DNA from: Monodelphis domestica
Lineage: Eukaryota > Chordata > Mammalia > Didelphimorphia > Didelphidae
DNA: 64,000 bases
Reading direction: 5' to 3'
Assembly: GCF_027887165.1 (NCBI RefSeq)
Contig: NC_077228.1
Location: 102,891,362-102,955,361, forward strand
Shown here: piece after piece, positions 45,701 to 57,700 of the stretch
Position numbering within the stretch: position 1 is the first letter of the stretch
Layout of the letters: every line of letters starts with the position of its first letter
Made by a program: the position numbers and the translations under genes
The notes under the pieces: model-generated
What the model saw: the letters and a program-made list of their open reading frames with translations, nothing else
Database searches by the model: none
What the model was told of the DNA's origin: nothing

Positions 45701-48700
45701 ACCACCTCTGTGGGTGGGGGCAGCAGGAACAGGGTCTACAGAGAACCAGTCACTCAGGGCTCGGGGAGAGGAACAGGATGCAGGATCGAGGGATGACACA
45801 GGATGGGCAGCATGCAGAAGGACAAAGGGAAGGAGGGAGAGAGAGAGGCTGGGCAGGCAGAAGAGAGAGACATCATTGATGGGGAGAAACAGAGAGAGAA
45901 AGGAAGAGAGAGACGGGGAAACCAAACATGAGCGCTGTACCTCAGGACCTCCGAGATAGAGGAGTCGCTGTCATCAGACCTGGGGAGGGCAGAAAATTAG
46001 CTGGATTAGGGGGTGGGGAGAGAGGAAAAACAAACCAACAACAAAAGGAGAAGAGGCAGCAGAAGAATGGGGAAGGTCAGAGGGTTATTTTCTTCCAGAG
46101 AGAGGCAGAAAACTGAGGGGAGTGGGTAGGATTGGAGAGGGCTGCAGAAGGAGGGGAAGAGAGGAGGGCACAGGGGAAGAGATTAGGGCCAGGCCTAGAA
46201 GCTAGGGTGCCAGGGAAGACTCTTTGTGAGGTTCAGAGTCAGGGGGACCCTCCTGACTAACTGGTCTAGGAAGGTAGGAATTAGAGGAAGAGGGCTATTG
46301 GGAAGAGATGGGAAAGGGCCAGCCCTCGATTAGGGGTAGGAGATAGTGATGGTTCCTGGGCCCTGTTTGTCCATTTCCAAGCTCTCCAGATGCTTCACAG
46401 CCTAAGCTGGAGGGCACCCTGCCCTCAAGCCAGTAGCACCCAAATCTCATCCAGTGAGAGCCATGATGATTCTGCACAGACCAAAAGGAGGCAGCCACCT
46501 TCTCTCCCAGGTGCTCTCCCCACCCTCCTGGCACCTAAACCAGATGGAGCAACCATACTGGGCAAGAGCTGGGAGCTAGCAGCAGATCAGCCACAATGGA
46601 CTCAGCAAGAGCAATTCCTGAGCTGGCCACCCTTCAGTACACAGCAACTAAGTCTTAGTTCTCAGAAACCCTCATGGAATGGATTTGCTGAGCCCATTCA
46701 GGTTCTGGAGGTTCCTCTGGGGCCCCTACATCTGTCTCACAGGTTTATTTGTGCCAAAGCATGTGGGCACCTATGCCCTCTGTGCTTAGACTTTTCCTGC
46801 TTGGCCAAAGATTCCCATCCTCTGCCATCTCCACTTCCCAGGGGACCCTCTCATGGTAGCTGGGAAAAGGTCAGGGGCTGAGCTTCCCACTCTGTTCCTT
46901 TATGAAGGAGCACTCTGAATTGTGGAGGGCAGTCTCTGGGCCACGCTTCTCACCCTTACTTCTCTGACTCCAGAAGTGGTGGTCAGAGGTGGGGGGAGGA
47001 GTCAAGGGAATTAGGGGATCAGCTTCATGATTTGATGAGGAAGCTCAGTGTTCACTGAGGGATTTTTCAAGTCCAAGGTGGAGGATTCTGCCAGCGAGAT
47101 GGTTAGCGCTGGGTGTGGGGCAATCCTGACACCATGGAATAGACACACGAAGACATCCAGTTAGTTCCTTTGCAAACCTGGACCCCCATCCAAAAGGAAG
47201 AGCCATCTGCCCCTATCTAGCAGAAGAGGCTGCCCTGGATTAGGGCCCTAAGTCCCTATACTGGCTGAGTGGAGACACCTGAGGCCATTAAGCTGCAGGG
47301 AGCCCAGAAGGGGGGAAACCTATCAGAGCTAGGGGGTTTGGGAGAAGAAGCTAGAAGAAACAACACCCCCAAGGCCAGCAGAACCGATTGTGGTTGCAGA
47401 TGCCTTCATTTCTTACTTCTAGGTCTGTGAGACAGACCCACTAGACAATGGATGGAGGATAACCAAGAAGGTAGAGCTGATGGTGCCCTGCAATGGCACC
47501 CACCAAAAGAGCCTTCTTTCCTACTAGCAACCTATGGAATGCGTCACCAAGGGCCAAGGAAGTCTGTCTGAAACATTTATCTTAGAGGCAAAAGGGAATA
47601 CTTAAAGTCCCAGTACTGAACACTAGGGACCATGGCTGTGGTCCCCCGATACTGAAGCACAGGAGAGGGGGGCCCAAAGCCTGCACTGAAGAGCAGCAGT
47701 ATCAACGGGGCACCCTCATTGTGGGCCAGACCCAGAGCAGGCTGAGGTACTGCTCTCACATTTTCTTCTCTCCCCCCACCACCATCCTATCTACCAGAGG
47801 ACGAGAGTAGGACCTGAATAGTCTCCAGAGAGGACGGATGACATTAGGAGGGACATCAGGACCTTATGCTTCAGAAGGGGCCCTGGGAACCTAGAGGAAA
47901 GGGAGGGAGGGAAAGGAAGGGGGAGAGAGGGGATTGAACTCCTTGTTTATCCCTGGGTTCTAGCCCAGACTTCCTCTCCCCTCCTCCCCCACTGGCATCC
48001 CCTCCTCCCCCTGGAGCCCCTAAGGCCCCCATTCTTACTTGTCCAGTGCTGACCCCTGGCTCTGATTGCTGGTGAGGCGAGAGAAGACGTTGCGGTCATT
48101 GCGGGGCCGTGTAGGGGGGGACGAAGGGGGTGTGAAGGCCATGTCCGAGGACCTGGAGAGGGGCCAGGAGCAGAACAGGGGAACTCACTAGCTTACAAGA
48201 CATCCCGTTCCATTCTGAATAGCTCTAATTGTTAGGAAGGGCGGCTCAACACAAACTGAATTTTTCTGTTTGGGCCAGACCTGTGTTTTCTCTCCCTGGT
48301 GTCTAGGACTCCCTCTCCTAAAGCTACTGGACAACTCTGTGACTTGGGGTCTCGAGAGCCATAGGTGAGAGATGGAAGATAAGGGTTTAAAAAAAAGAAA
48401 AGAAGCTACAGATGAGCTGTTGAGCTGCAGTGATTAAGTGGCCTTTCTCTTCTGGAGTACTCTATAATGATAAAATCTCAGGTCTGGACAAAAAAAAAAA
48501 CCAATAAAAGAGCCCATTGTCTAAACCAAACCTCTCAGATTACAGTTTGCTTTATTTTTTTTAAACTCCTTACCTTCTGTCTTAGCATCAATACTGTGGA
48601 TTGGTTCTAAGGTAGAAAAGTGGTAAGGGCCGGGCAGTGGGGGTCCAGTGACTTGCCCAGGGTCACACAGCTCTGAAGTGTCAGACAACATTTTAAATAT

Positions 48701-51700
48701 ATTCTCTTGGTTCTTTCTTGAAAACACCAATGAAAGTAGAATATTCCTTTGAATATATATCCAGCTCACCTCTTGGGGTTAATGCCCAGGGCACCTGGAC
48801 CTTTGTGTTTATGTTGGGAGGGAAAAGTGGGGATGCTGAGCCATCTTTTCTCACTCCTGGCCCATGTAAATAGTAGACAAGAAAGACAGTAGGGTTCAAC
48901 TATGTTACTGGTTCCAAGGTAGAAAAGGGCTAGGCAATGGATGTTAAGTGACTTGCCTAGCTAGAAAGTGTCTGAGACTACATTTGAACCCAGACCCTCC
49001 CATCTCCAGGCTTGGCTCTCAATCCACTGAGCCACCTAGATGCCCCTGTGAAATGACTTTTAAGAAGTAGGCTTACATTTGAAATTAGGGTTAGGCTAAG
49101 TCAATATGAAAGTCAATTTTCCTTCTCCGAGTCCATTCCTGGGAAGGATAGGAAGACATACTGGGGCTATCACAGAATCTGAAGAACTGAAAGGGGCCTT
49201 CAGAAGTTGTCTGCTTCGACTCATTCCTGGATATGAAACCCATTGGCCACATACTGGAGAAGTTGCTATCCGGTCTTTGCTCAAAAATTCCCCCAAGGGA
49301 GGGAGGACCCGTTGCCTTCCAAGGCAGCTAGTAGCAGAGGGAAGCTGATCTGGGACTTGGAAATGCACCAGGGATGTGGATTTCGTACTGGCTACGATGC
49401 TATGCACCTACCTGATAGGCTGCCCTCGGTCATAGGATTTCCTCCGTGTCACAGGCGAGGTGTCAGAGCCTCGGGATTGCCGTGGGCTGGAACAGATAAA
49501 AAATGTATAATGGGCCCAGGAGGATTCCTAGATGGTCAGGAACCTCCCTCCACCCTGACCTTCCCTCCCCTGCTCTTGCTCTCGTCCTTACAAGGTGCTG
49601 CCACGGGTGGGCAGGCTGATGGTACGTGAGACCTTGTCTCGGTAGTAGGGGTCTCGGATGGAGAAGCCCACCCCGTCCTCTTTGATCTCCACAAGTGAGG
49701 CCAGGGATTTAGTGATGTTCTTGGTGGAGATGTCCAGTGGGGGACCCAGGCACTCGGCGGACACTGCCTTCATCTGAGCAGACAGCTTGGGCTCCCCCTG
49801 GAGAGGAAGAGGGGGAGAGTGGGTCTGCTTAGTGGGATGGTCACAGAGTTAAAGGTGAGAACTCCCAGGGTCCAGTTTCTGGAGATGGGTCACAGAACAT
49901 CTCCAGGCTATGACTGTGGCTACCACTGCAGCAGCAGGGCAGAGTGATGAGAACATTGAATTGGAGTCAAGAAGACACACTTCTGAAGCTCATCTCTAAA
50001 TGCCAGCTACCTGAGTGTGAAGGTCACAACCTCTCCGGGCCTCAGTTTCCCCATTTGTAATATGGGCATAAGAGTCTCTGTATTATCTCCCTCCCTGGGT
50101 TGGAATATGGTTCAAACGGACAATGGATGTCAAGTGTTTTGCAAGTACTCTATGAATTACTGAGCTACTATTATCATTATTACTGCTATTATGTGGATGA
50201 TCTTCCCAAACTCATCAGCACCTATTTGAATAGCTGCTACTAAGGCCAACTTTCCCCTGGGAAAAGAAGACAGAAGTAATGCTTGGTTGGACATGGAGGA
50301 GGGAACAGGGCAGGCCCCTGGCAAAGTGTGGGAAGAGCTGAGCAGACATAAGGCTTCTAGTCACTCACCTTGAACTTGAAATCATCATGGCTGGTGGAAC
50401 CCTTCATAGTGAAGGACTGGGAGAAGCTGGAGGAGACAAAGAAGATGCTCAGGGCCATTCCATTTATTTGCCACATTCACACTGGCAGTGGGCACAGCCT
50501 ATTGAACTCGAGATCACTCCCAACCCTGGCCCAGGGCTGTTTCTCGTGGCTCCCACCCGAGTCCCTGTGCCCAGCCTCCAGCATGCTCTGCCAGCTGGAT
50601 CCTTGCTATTTCCAGTACGGAAACTCACCTCCCCTCTGAGAACTCTGAGATCTCCTCATCTGTGCTGGCATATCCATTCTCTATGAGAAGGAAGATGAAA
50701 GGTTCAGTTATAGTGAGTCCTGGGGGAGGGGGAATGGGGATGTGAGGAGGAGAAGCAGGGCTGCCCCCATTCCTTGAAGTTGTTGCCTTTGCCCTAGAGA
50801 GGGCTCTGGTGAAGGTAGGAGGAAGAGGGACTATATCTTACATGAGAGTTATTTCCTCTTTCATACTCTCCTTGCCTCCCAAACCAAGACCAAATTGGCA
50901 ATCTTGACTGGTAATTCTATGAAACTGGGCTGAGCATCTGGGGAAGGTGAGGCTAAGTAGCTCCTCCAGCTCCTGATATGTCCAGGTCTGGAAAAACATT
51001 GATGGAGCTGATGGGTTATTGGGGAGCCCTCCTTACCTTGCTGTACATTGTGAATCAGGGCCTGCAGTTCGGGGTGGGTCTCAGCCTTCTCTCGAAGGGC
51101 ATCCAGGATCAGGTGGTTCTGAGAGGAGTTGTTCATATCTGTTTGCCTCAGTCGTCCCTCCAGCAGTCGAATCTGGGCCTCTTTCTGGGCTACCTGTAGA
51201 CCCTAGGGAGGAAGGAGCAGCCAGGGGTCACCTATCCCTGCCTGGGAATGGCTTGTGCTATGCATTGTCCTTTCCTCTAAGACTCTCTCCCCAACCCATC
51301 TCCCTAGAAGTGGTCCTTTCTCCTTTGTCTTTCTAGATACCATGGGGTCAACCAACAGGGAAGGAGGAAAGATAGACCATTCCTACCAAAAAACAAACAA
51401 ATACATAAAGGTGGGAATCCTTCTGCTCTAGCCCCTTGGTATAGGGCCCTCACATGGGAGACCATGAAACCCAAGGTCTCTCTAAGGGTCACGTCGATCC
51501 TCTGATAGCTAAGTTCTACCTTGAAATAGTCTTTAGGGCCACTTTTCCCCTTCTTGTAAGAGATTTTACAGTGTGTCATACTTCCCCTATTAGATTTGAA
51601 CCCCACAGAGGCCCTTTATACAGGAATGCCAGTCTATAAGGAGAAGGGAAGGGAGGTATGGACAATACTGGATAATTAATGATTCCAAAATGGCAGTGCA

Positions 51701-54700
51701 GTACTATGGAATAGGCTAGTTTGGGATTCATAGGACCTGTGTCCAAATCTAGCTTTGCCAATTACCCCTTAACTTCTCTAGCCTTCAGGTTCCTCATCTA
51801 TAAAATGAAGGGATTGGATTATGATCAGTGAGATCCTTTTCTATTCTAAATCTACGACTCAGTGACTTCTTTGGGGTTCAGATTGCTTATATCTGAAATG
51901 GATTCACAAACACATCCCTTCCCCTTGCTGTATCCCCATCTACCTCATTCTTAGCCCAAGTACCCTTGAGGCTTAGCCCTACTATCTTATCCTCCAGGCC
52001 AAAGTAGAAGAATTAAGAATTGAATCATAGGATAAAAAAATAGCCACTTCCCCACCTTCCCACTCTCATCATTTAGGAGATGGTACTACTATGACTGCAC
52101 CTCCCAAGCACCTCGTCCCAGGATCCCTGCACACAAGATGAAGATTATTACCTTTTCAATGGAGGCCTTGAGAAAGTTGTCCAACAGCAGTCGGGCTTCA
52201 GCCAGTGAGCAGGAGCTGATGACCACTGAGGTGTCTGTGGAATCTAGTTCTTCCTAGGATAGGGGAATGAAAGGCAGATGGTATTGCCCAAGTCAGTCCC
52301 AGAGGCAGAAGGAAAGAAAGATATGCGGTTAGTTTCCTTTCCAGTTTCCTCAGATTGCCCGCCTGGTAGTCACCTTGGTCTCCTCCAGCTGTACAATGGT
52401 GGCCTGACAATCAGAAATACTGTCATTGATGTAGTCAATGTTGGCTGCTAGCACCTCAATTTCTTCACTCAATTCCTGTAGTCCCTTTTCCTCCTCTGGG
52501 CTCTCTTCCTGAAGCTTTTCCTTCTTTCTTCTCAGTGTTTCCTGAAGGAGAAATAGCTCCTCCCTTTTCTGTGGATGAGAGAAGGTCAGGTATCGACATC
52601 ATTATCATCACCACTAACAGCATTACCATGATGTTACCATCTTAACCACCATCATCACCATCTTCACCTACTTCATCTTCATCACCATCATCACTCATTT
52701 CTGCCTCAAATATCCCCCCATGAGCTTTTACACATTTTTACTTTTATTAAAATTTTACCTTTATAGCTGTGTGACCCTGGACAAGTCACTTAACCCTAAT
52801 TGCCTAGCCCTTGCTGCTCTTCTGTCTTAGAATTGATAAAAGGGTAGAAGGTAAGTACTAAAAAAAAAAAAAGAATCTTCCCTAACCTTCAAAGACCGTA
52901 AATAATGGTGATGTTGGTCATCATCACCATCAATATTTGCATCAATCAATCAACCAACATTTAAGTATCTATTATGTACTAGGCATTGTTCTAAGCATTG
53001 TGTATAGCACTTTAAGTAAGTACCTGAGGCAGAAATTGAACCTAGCTCTGCCTAATGAGTCAAGAGTTCTATCCACTGTGCCACACTGGTTCTATATAGC
53101 CATGTTGAGCCAAAAGTTACAAGCCGGTCCCTTCCTGTCTCTCCTCTCTTAACTAGGAGACTAAGGGTAAATCTTTCAGATACTCCTCAGCATCATTAGA
53201 ACCCACCCAAAGGAAAAAGAGAGAAAAGAAGAGGAAAAGGAAAACAAAGAAAAGTTGAAATAACTACTCTGGAAAGAAAGGAAAGTCAGAACTTGGATAT
53301 CAGAGGGGATGGAGAACAGGAAAGAAAGAAAGTTAAAATAAAAGAAAGAGCATAGCCAAAGAAAGGAGAAAAGCCACTCTTTTTTTCTAATGAATAAATG
53401 TCTGCTTCAATTAAATTCTCCAGACAAAATTGTAGCCCTACTATGTGTCTAGTACTGTGCTAGGTATTAGGATAGACTAACAATTAAGATATGATGATCC
53501 CTGCCCTTATCAAACTCCCAGTGAGGGTGGGCATTTTATCCCAACCTCACTACCAGGACCTCATTCCCTTTTACCTTGATGAGCCTCTCCATATCAGCCT
53601 CTAGGTTGATAATGGTCATCCTTTGCATGACGATGTCGATGATACGTCTTTCTAGGGATTGCCACTTTAACCGGGCAGCTTTGCTGAAGGTCTGGCTGAC
53701 CCCCTTCTTCTGAAACTTCTTCCTGAAGAGAGAAGGGATGAGGGGCTCATCACTATCCAGTGCTCAGCTACTGCTGACTCTACCCACGCCAAACAACCAT
53801 GTTTCTTCTGAGTGGTTCAAGTGTGCACAGTGTGTGTGTGTGTGTGTGTGTGTGTTGGGGTGGGGTTTAGGGTTAGGAAAAGGGGAAGGGAAAAAAGAAT
53901 CAATAATCCAAAAAATAATTTATTGAGCACCTACTATGTTCCGGCCAATGGGGATGCAAAGACAAAAATAAAATTGTACCTGATCTCAGGAAGCTGAGAT
54001 TTTATTTAAAAAAGAAAAGAAGAGAGGCTGATGTAGTTCCGATGGGTTCTACTCAGACCTCATGGAAAGGTCCTGGGCCCCTTGAATGGAAAGGCTCCCT
54101 ATTCTCCTAGCTCTAACGTTCAGGGACACCCACTCTGACCTGGCAGGACGAGTGCCGTTGACTGGAGTTGCTGGATCCCCCAGAAAATGGTTGATCTTTC
54201 GATTCCATTGGCGCACAATACTTGAGACGGACCGGGCCCCAGACTCTGCCTCAGATGATGTGGTGCTGGCTGATATCTCTGCTCCAGAGTCCATCATGGG
54301 AGGCTTCATCCCGACCCGTCCTGCTGCTCGTTCTGACATGGGCTTGGTCAGGCGCCGCAGTGCCGACACCTGAGGGAGAGAGGAAACACCATGGATTCTT
54401 TATATTCCTTGGCCTCCTGGAAAGCCCACCCTTGGGGACATAGATCTCAGGAAAGGGGACAGAGCCAGTCCAGCAAACTCAAGGTTTTCCTACTGTGTCC
54501 CAGGGGTATCTAGAATAATAAGTCAATCAATATACCTTTCCTGAGGGCCTACCGAAACCATTTTCCCAGATTAGATCTAAGGCTGAGGACAAAGAAGGAA
54601 CTCATGGAATTTCCATTTTGATACCAAGTGAAAAATAGATGTGCAAATGATTTTTGCCACAACATGGAAATGAATATCTATTATCTTTGAGTCAACAGCT

Positions 54701-57700
54701 CCATCACTATTGGATAAGAGACCTGCAGTCCTGTCCAGGATGTCTATGGACTCCAGAATAGGGCAGAATTGTCTTGAGAGTAAACAGTCTCTAACACAAG
54801 GAATTTCCTTTCCAAAACTCTAAAAAAAAACTGGGAATAGCCTTCTTTGGCAACTGTCAAAATGGCCAATGATGCAATCAAAGGGGTGGTGGTGAGGGTA
54901 GTGGTAGGTAAGAGAGAAGAGGAAAAGGGGGTGATCTTTGGTAGCATTCCTACCCAGCCCTACTGGGATGAGCTCACCTCCTGGGTTTTCCTCCTCAACA
55001 CTATCTCCTGCTGGCGCTTCTGAGATTCCAAAGCCCGGATCTGAAACTGTAGGGAGGAATGGGATCAGATGAGAAAGAACCTGCATTTAGGATCTCAAAG
55101 CACTCTTATATCCACTGGATTGCTCTGACATGGGTCTTCTTCCATAGAACTGTTACTCCTTCCCATCACATTCATTTAGAAAATTGCTTTCTGTTGGAAA
55201 GCACATCCATCACCCAGCTTGTACCTGTGCACAAGAAGACCTCAAGGAGAGAGAAGCACATCCCCAACTTTTTCTGGGATCTAAGACTCATAAGCTTTGA
55301 TTTGCCCATGATGAAGCCTTACTGACTTTGAAGGCACTACTAACTAGCTATATGATCATGGCAAAGCCATTGTAGTTCTTTGGATTAAAGTTTCCTCTTC
55401 TGTAAGATGAGGGGATCTCTAAAGGTACGTCTAGCTTCACATTTTCTGCAGCTCTATCATCCAGCATTCTCTCTGAAATCCCTTCATTCGTCCAAGCATT
55501 TAAGTACCAATTACATGTTGAACCTTAGGCTGGGGAAAACAATCATCTGCCTTCCAGGAGCTTACTTTTTACTTCTTTCCAACAGCCCAAACATCTTCTC
55601 CAAGTGTTATTCCTGGGAACTTTTGGTGAAAGGATGGCTGTCCTTGGTCAGCAGGGGGAGCCTTAGGGCTTCAGGACAGCGGTCATACTATAGTGAGGGC
55701 ACACTAGAAATAAGGCGGAAGGGAGCCTCGGAGGCCTGAATGGGAATTTCCCTTATAAGAGAGCTATAACCCAGATTTTGTTTGAAGTCAATCCATTGCA
55801 CTTTGGAAAAGCTCTAATAATAGGAATATCAAGTATCATAGCAAAACGAAATCTGTATCTCGGTGACTTTCATCCCTCCCACTCTTCATTCTGCCCACTG
55901 GGACCAAACAGAACATGCCAATCCCTCCTGCATGTGACAGCCCTTCAGATACTCCAAGATGGCTCACCCAACTTCTCCTCTCCAAGCTAGACATCTCCAG
56001 GGCCTTTAATTAGTTCTCATGTGGCATCCTGGTTGCCCACCTCTGAATATCCTTTCCTTTACCAATCAGGATTGAGAGGAAACTCAGTTGATCAATAAAG
56101 TTGCACTCTCATTTTACAAATGAGAAAACTGAAACCACAATGACCACTTTCTTATACTTTGTCTAGTGCTTTAGTTTACAAAATGTTTTCATATATATCA
56201 TCTAATGCTCACCGCTACCCTATGGAACAGGGCGGGAGTGCATTTTAAGGCTAATAAAGACCAAAGAGTTCACCTTGCTAAAATACAAATGAGCAAACCA
56301 AATCTCAGAGAGGCAATAAGTAAGTGGCTACTTGGCCAAGGTCACATGACCTAAAGTAGCAAAGCCAGGACTTAAACACAGGACTTGATTCCCTGACCCT
56401 AAATATAGTTCCATTACTCAATGCTATGAATTGGGTTATTTCTGCTCAGTGATAAACTAGCTAACTGGGTCATTCTTGGGCATTTCTCTCTGGCTGCACT
56501 CACACCCAATATTGAAAACTTGTTCATTTATTTTCCTACCTATTTCAGTTCAAAAGCAGAGATGTTCCCATCTACCAGGGTCAGTTCTAAGTACTTGTTC
56601 CTTCTGAACTTTCAGTGACCGAAAGGACTAGGGGATGAGCAGGTAGAACTCAAGAAGGATTATATGTATATATGAATCGGGGCAGGTGGAAGGGGGAAGG
56701 AAAGTGGAATTCCCCTCACCTCCTGCCGCCGTTGCTCCTTCTTGAGCTGTGCTATCTCTCGGTTCCTCTTGGTTTCGATCAGCCGCCTCCGTTGCTGCTC
56801 CTCCCTCATTTGCTTCATCAAAGCCACCTGTGGAAGGGCATTAGCATGAAGCATTGGTCTAATGGAGAAAGACAGACCTACAGGTGGACTGTCTAAGAAG
56901 AGACTAGATACATCCTTCATGGCCTTTTGGGTGTCATTTGAATGGGGGAGGGATTCCCAGGCAACATAGTTATCCAGATAGTTAGCTTAGCCATTGGGAA
57001 AAGAGGGGTACAAGGTTAGAGAAAGTTGCTAAATCACTAGTATCCATAAATGTAGAATCTCACGGTTGTAAGAAATCTCCAAAATCATCAAATACAATCT
57101 TAAGCATCCCTTAAGCAGGGTTCCTCTCAATTATATCAAAGCAAATCTTCAAATGCCTTCAAGACTTCTGGTGATAGGGTCCTAAGGCACTCCATTGTAC
57201 TTTTGGATAGCTTTAATTTTTAGGAAGTTCTTTTTTTAATAAGCCAAAATCTTTCTCTTTGCAATATACATCCATAAGACCTAGTTCAGTCCTATTATGA
57301 TAGGAATGCCTCGGCGGCCTGGCCAGAAATGTAACTACCAAAGGGCTAACTCAAGTCAGGTTAAGAATGAAGCCAACTCTGACATGACCATAAAGGAAAA
57401 TGATAAATGTTGGATGGGATGTGGGAAAATTAGGACACTCATACACTGTTGGTGGAATTGTGTATTGATACAATAATTCTAGAGAATAATATGGAACTAT
57501 GCTCAAAGAGTCATAAAACTATGCATACCCTTTGATTCAGTAATACCTCTACTAGGTCTGTGTCTCAAAAAGATTGGAGATAAGGGAAAAGGACACTTCC
57601 ATTCCAAAATATTTTTAGCAGCCTTTTTTTGTAGTGGCAAAGAATTGGAAAGTGAGGAGTTGTGAATCACTTGGGGAATGAATAAACAAGTTATGGTCCA

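Noticed and set aside
46390-46881. 163-codon + strand frame in KIF21B intron K15-K16
   Set aside because: No recognisable domain, no splice or promoter context; kept only as part of the repeat-free intron note.
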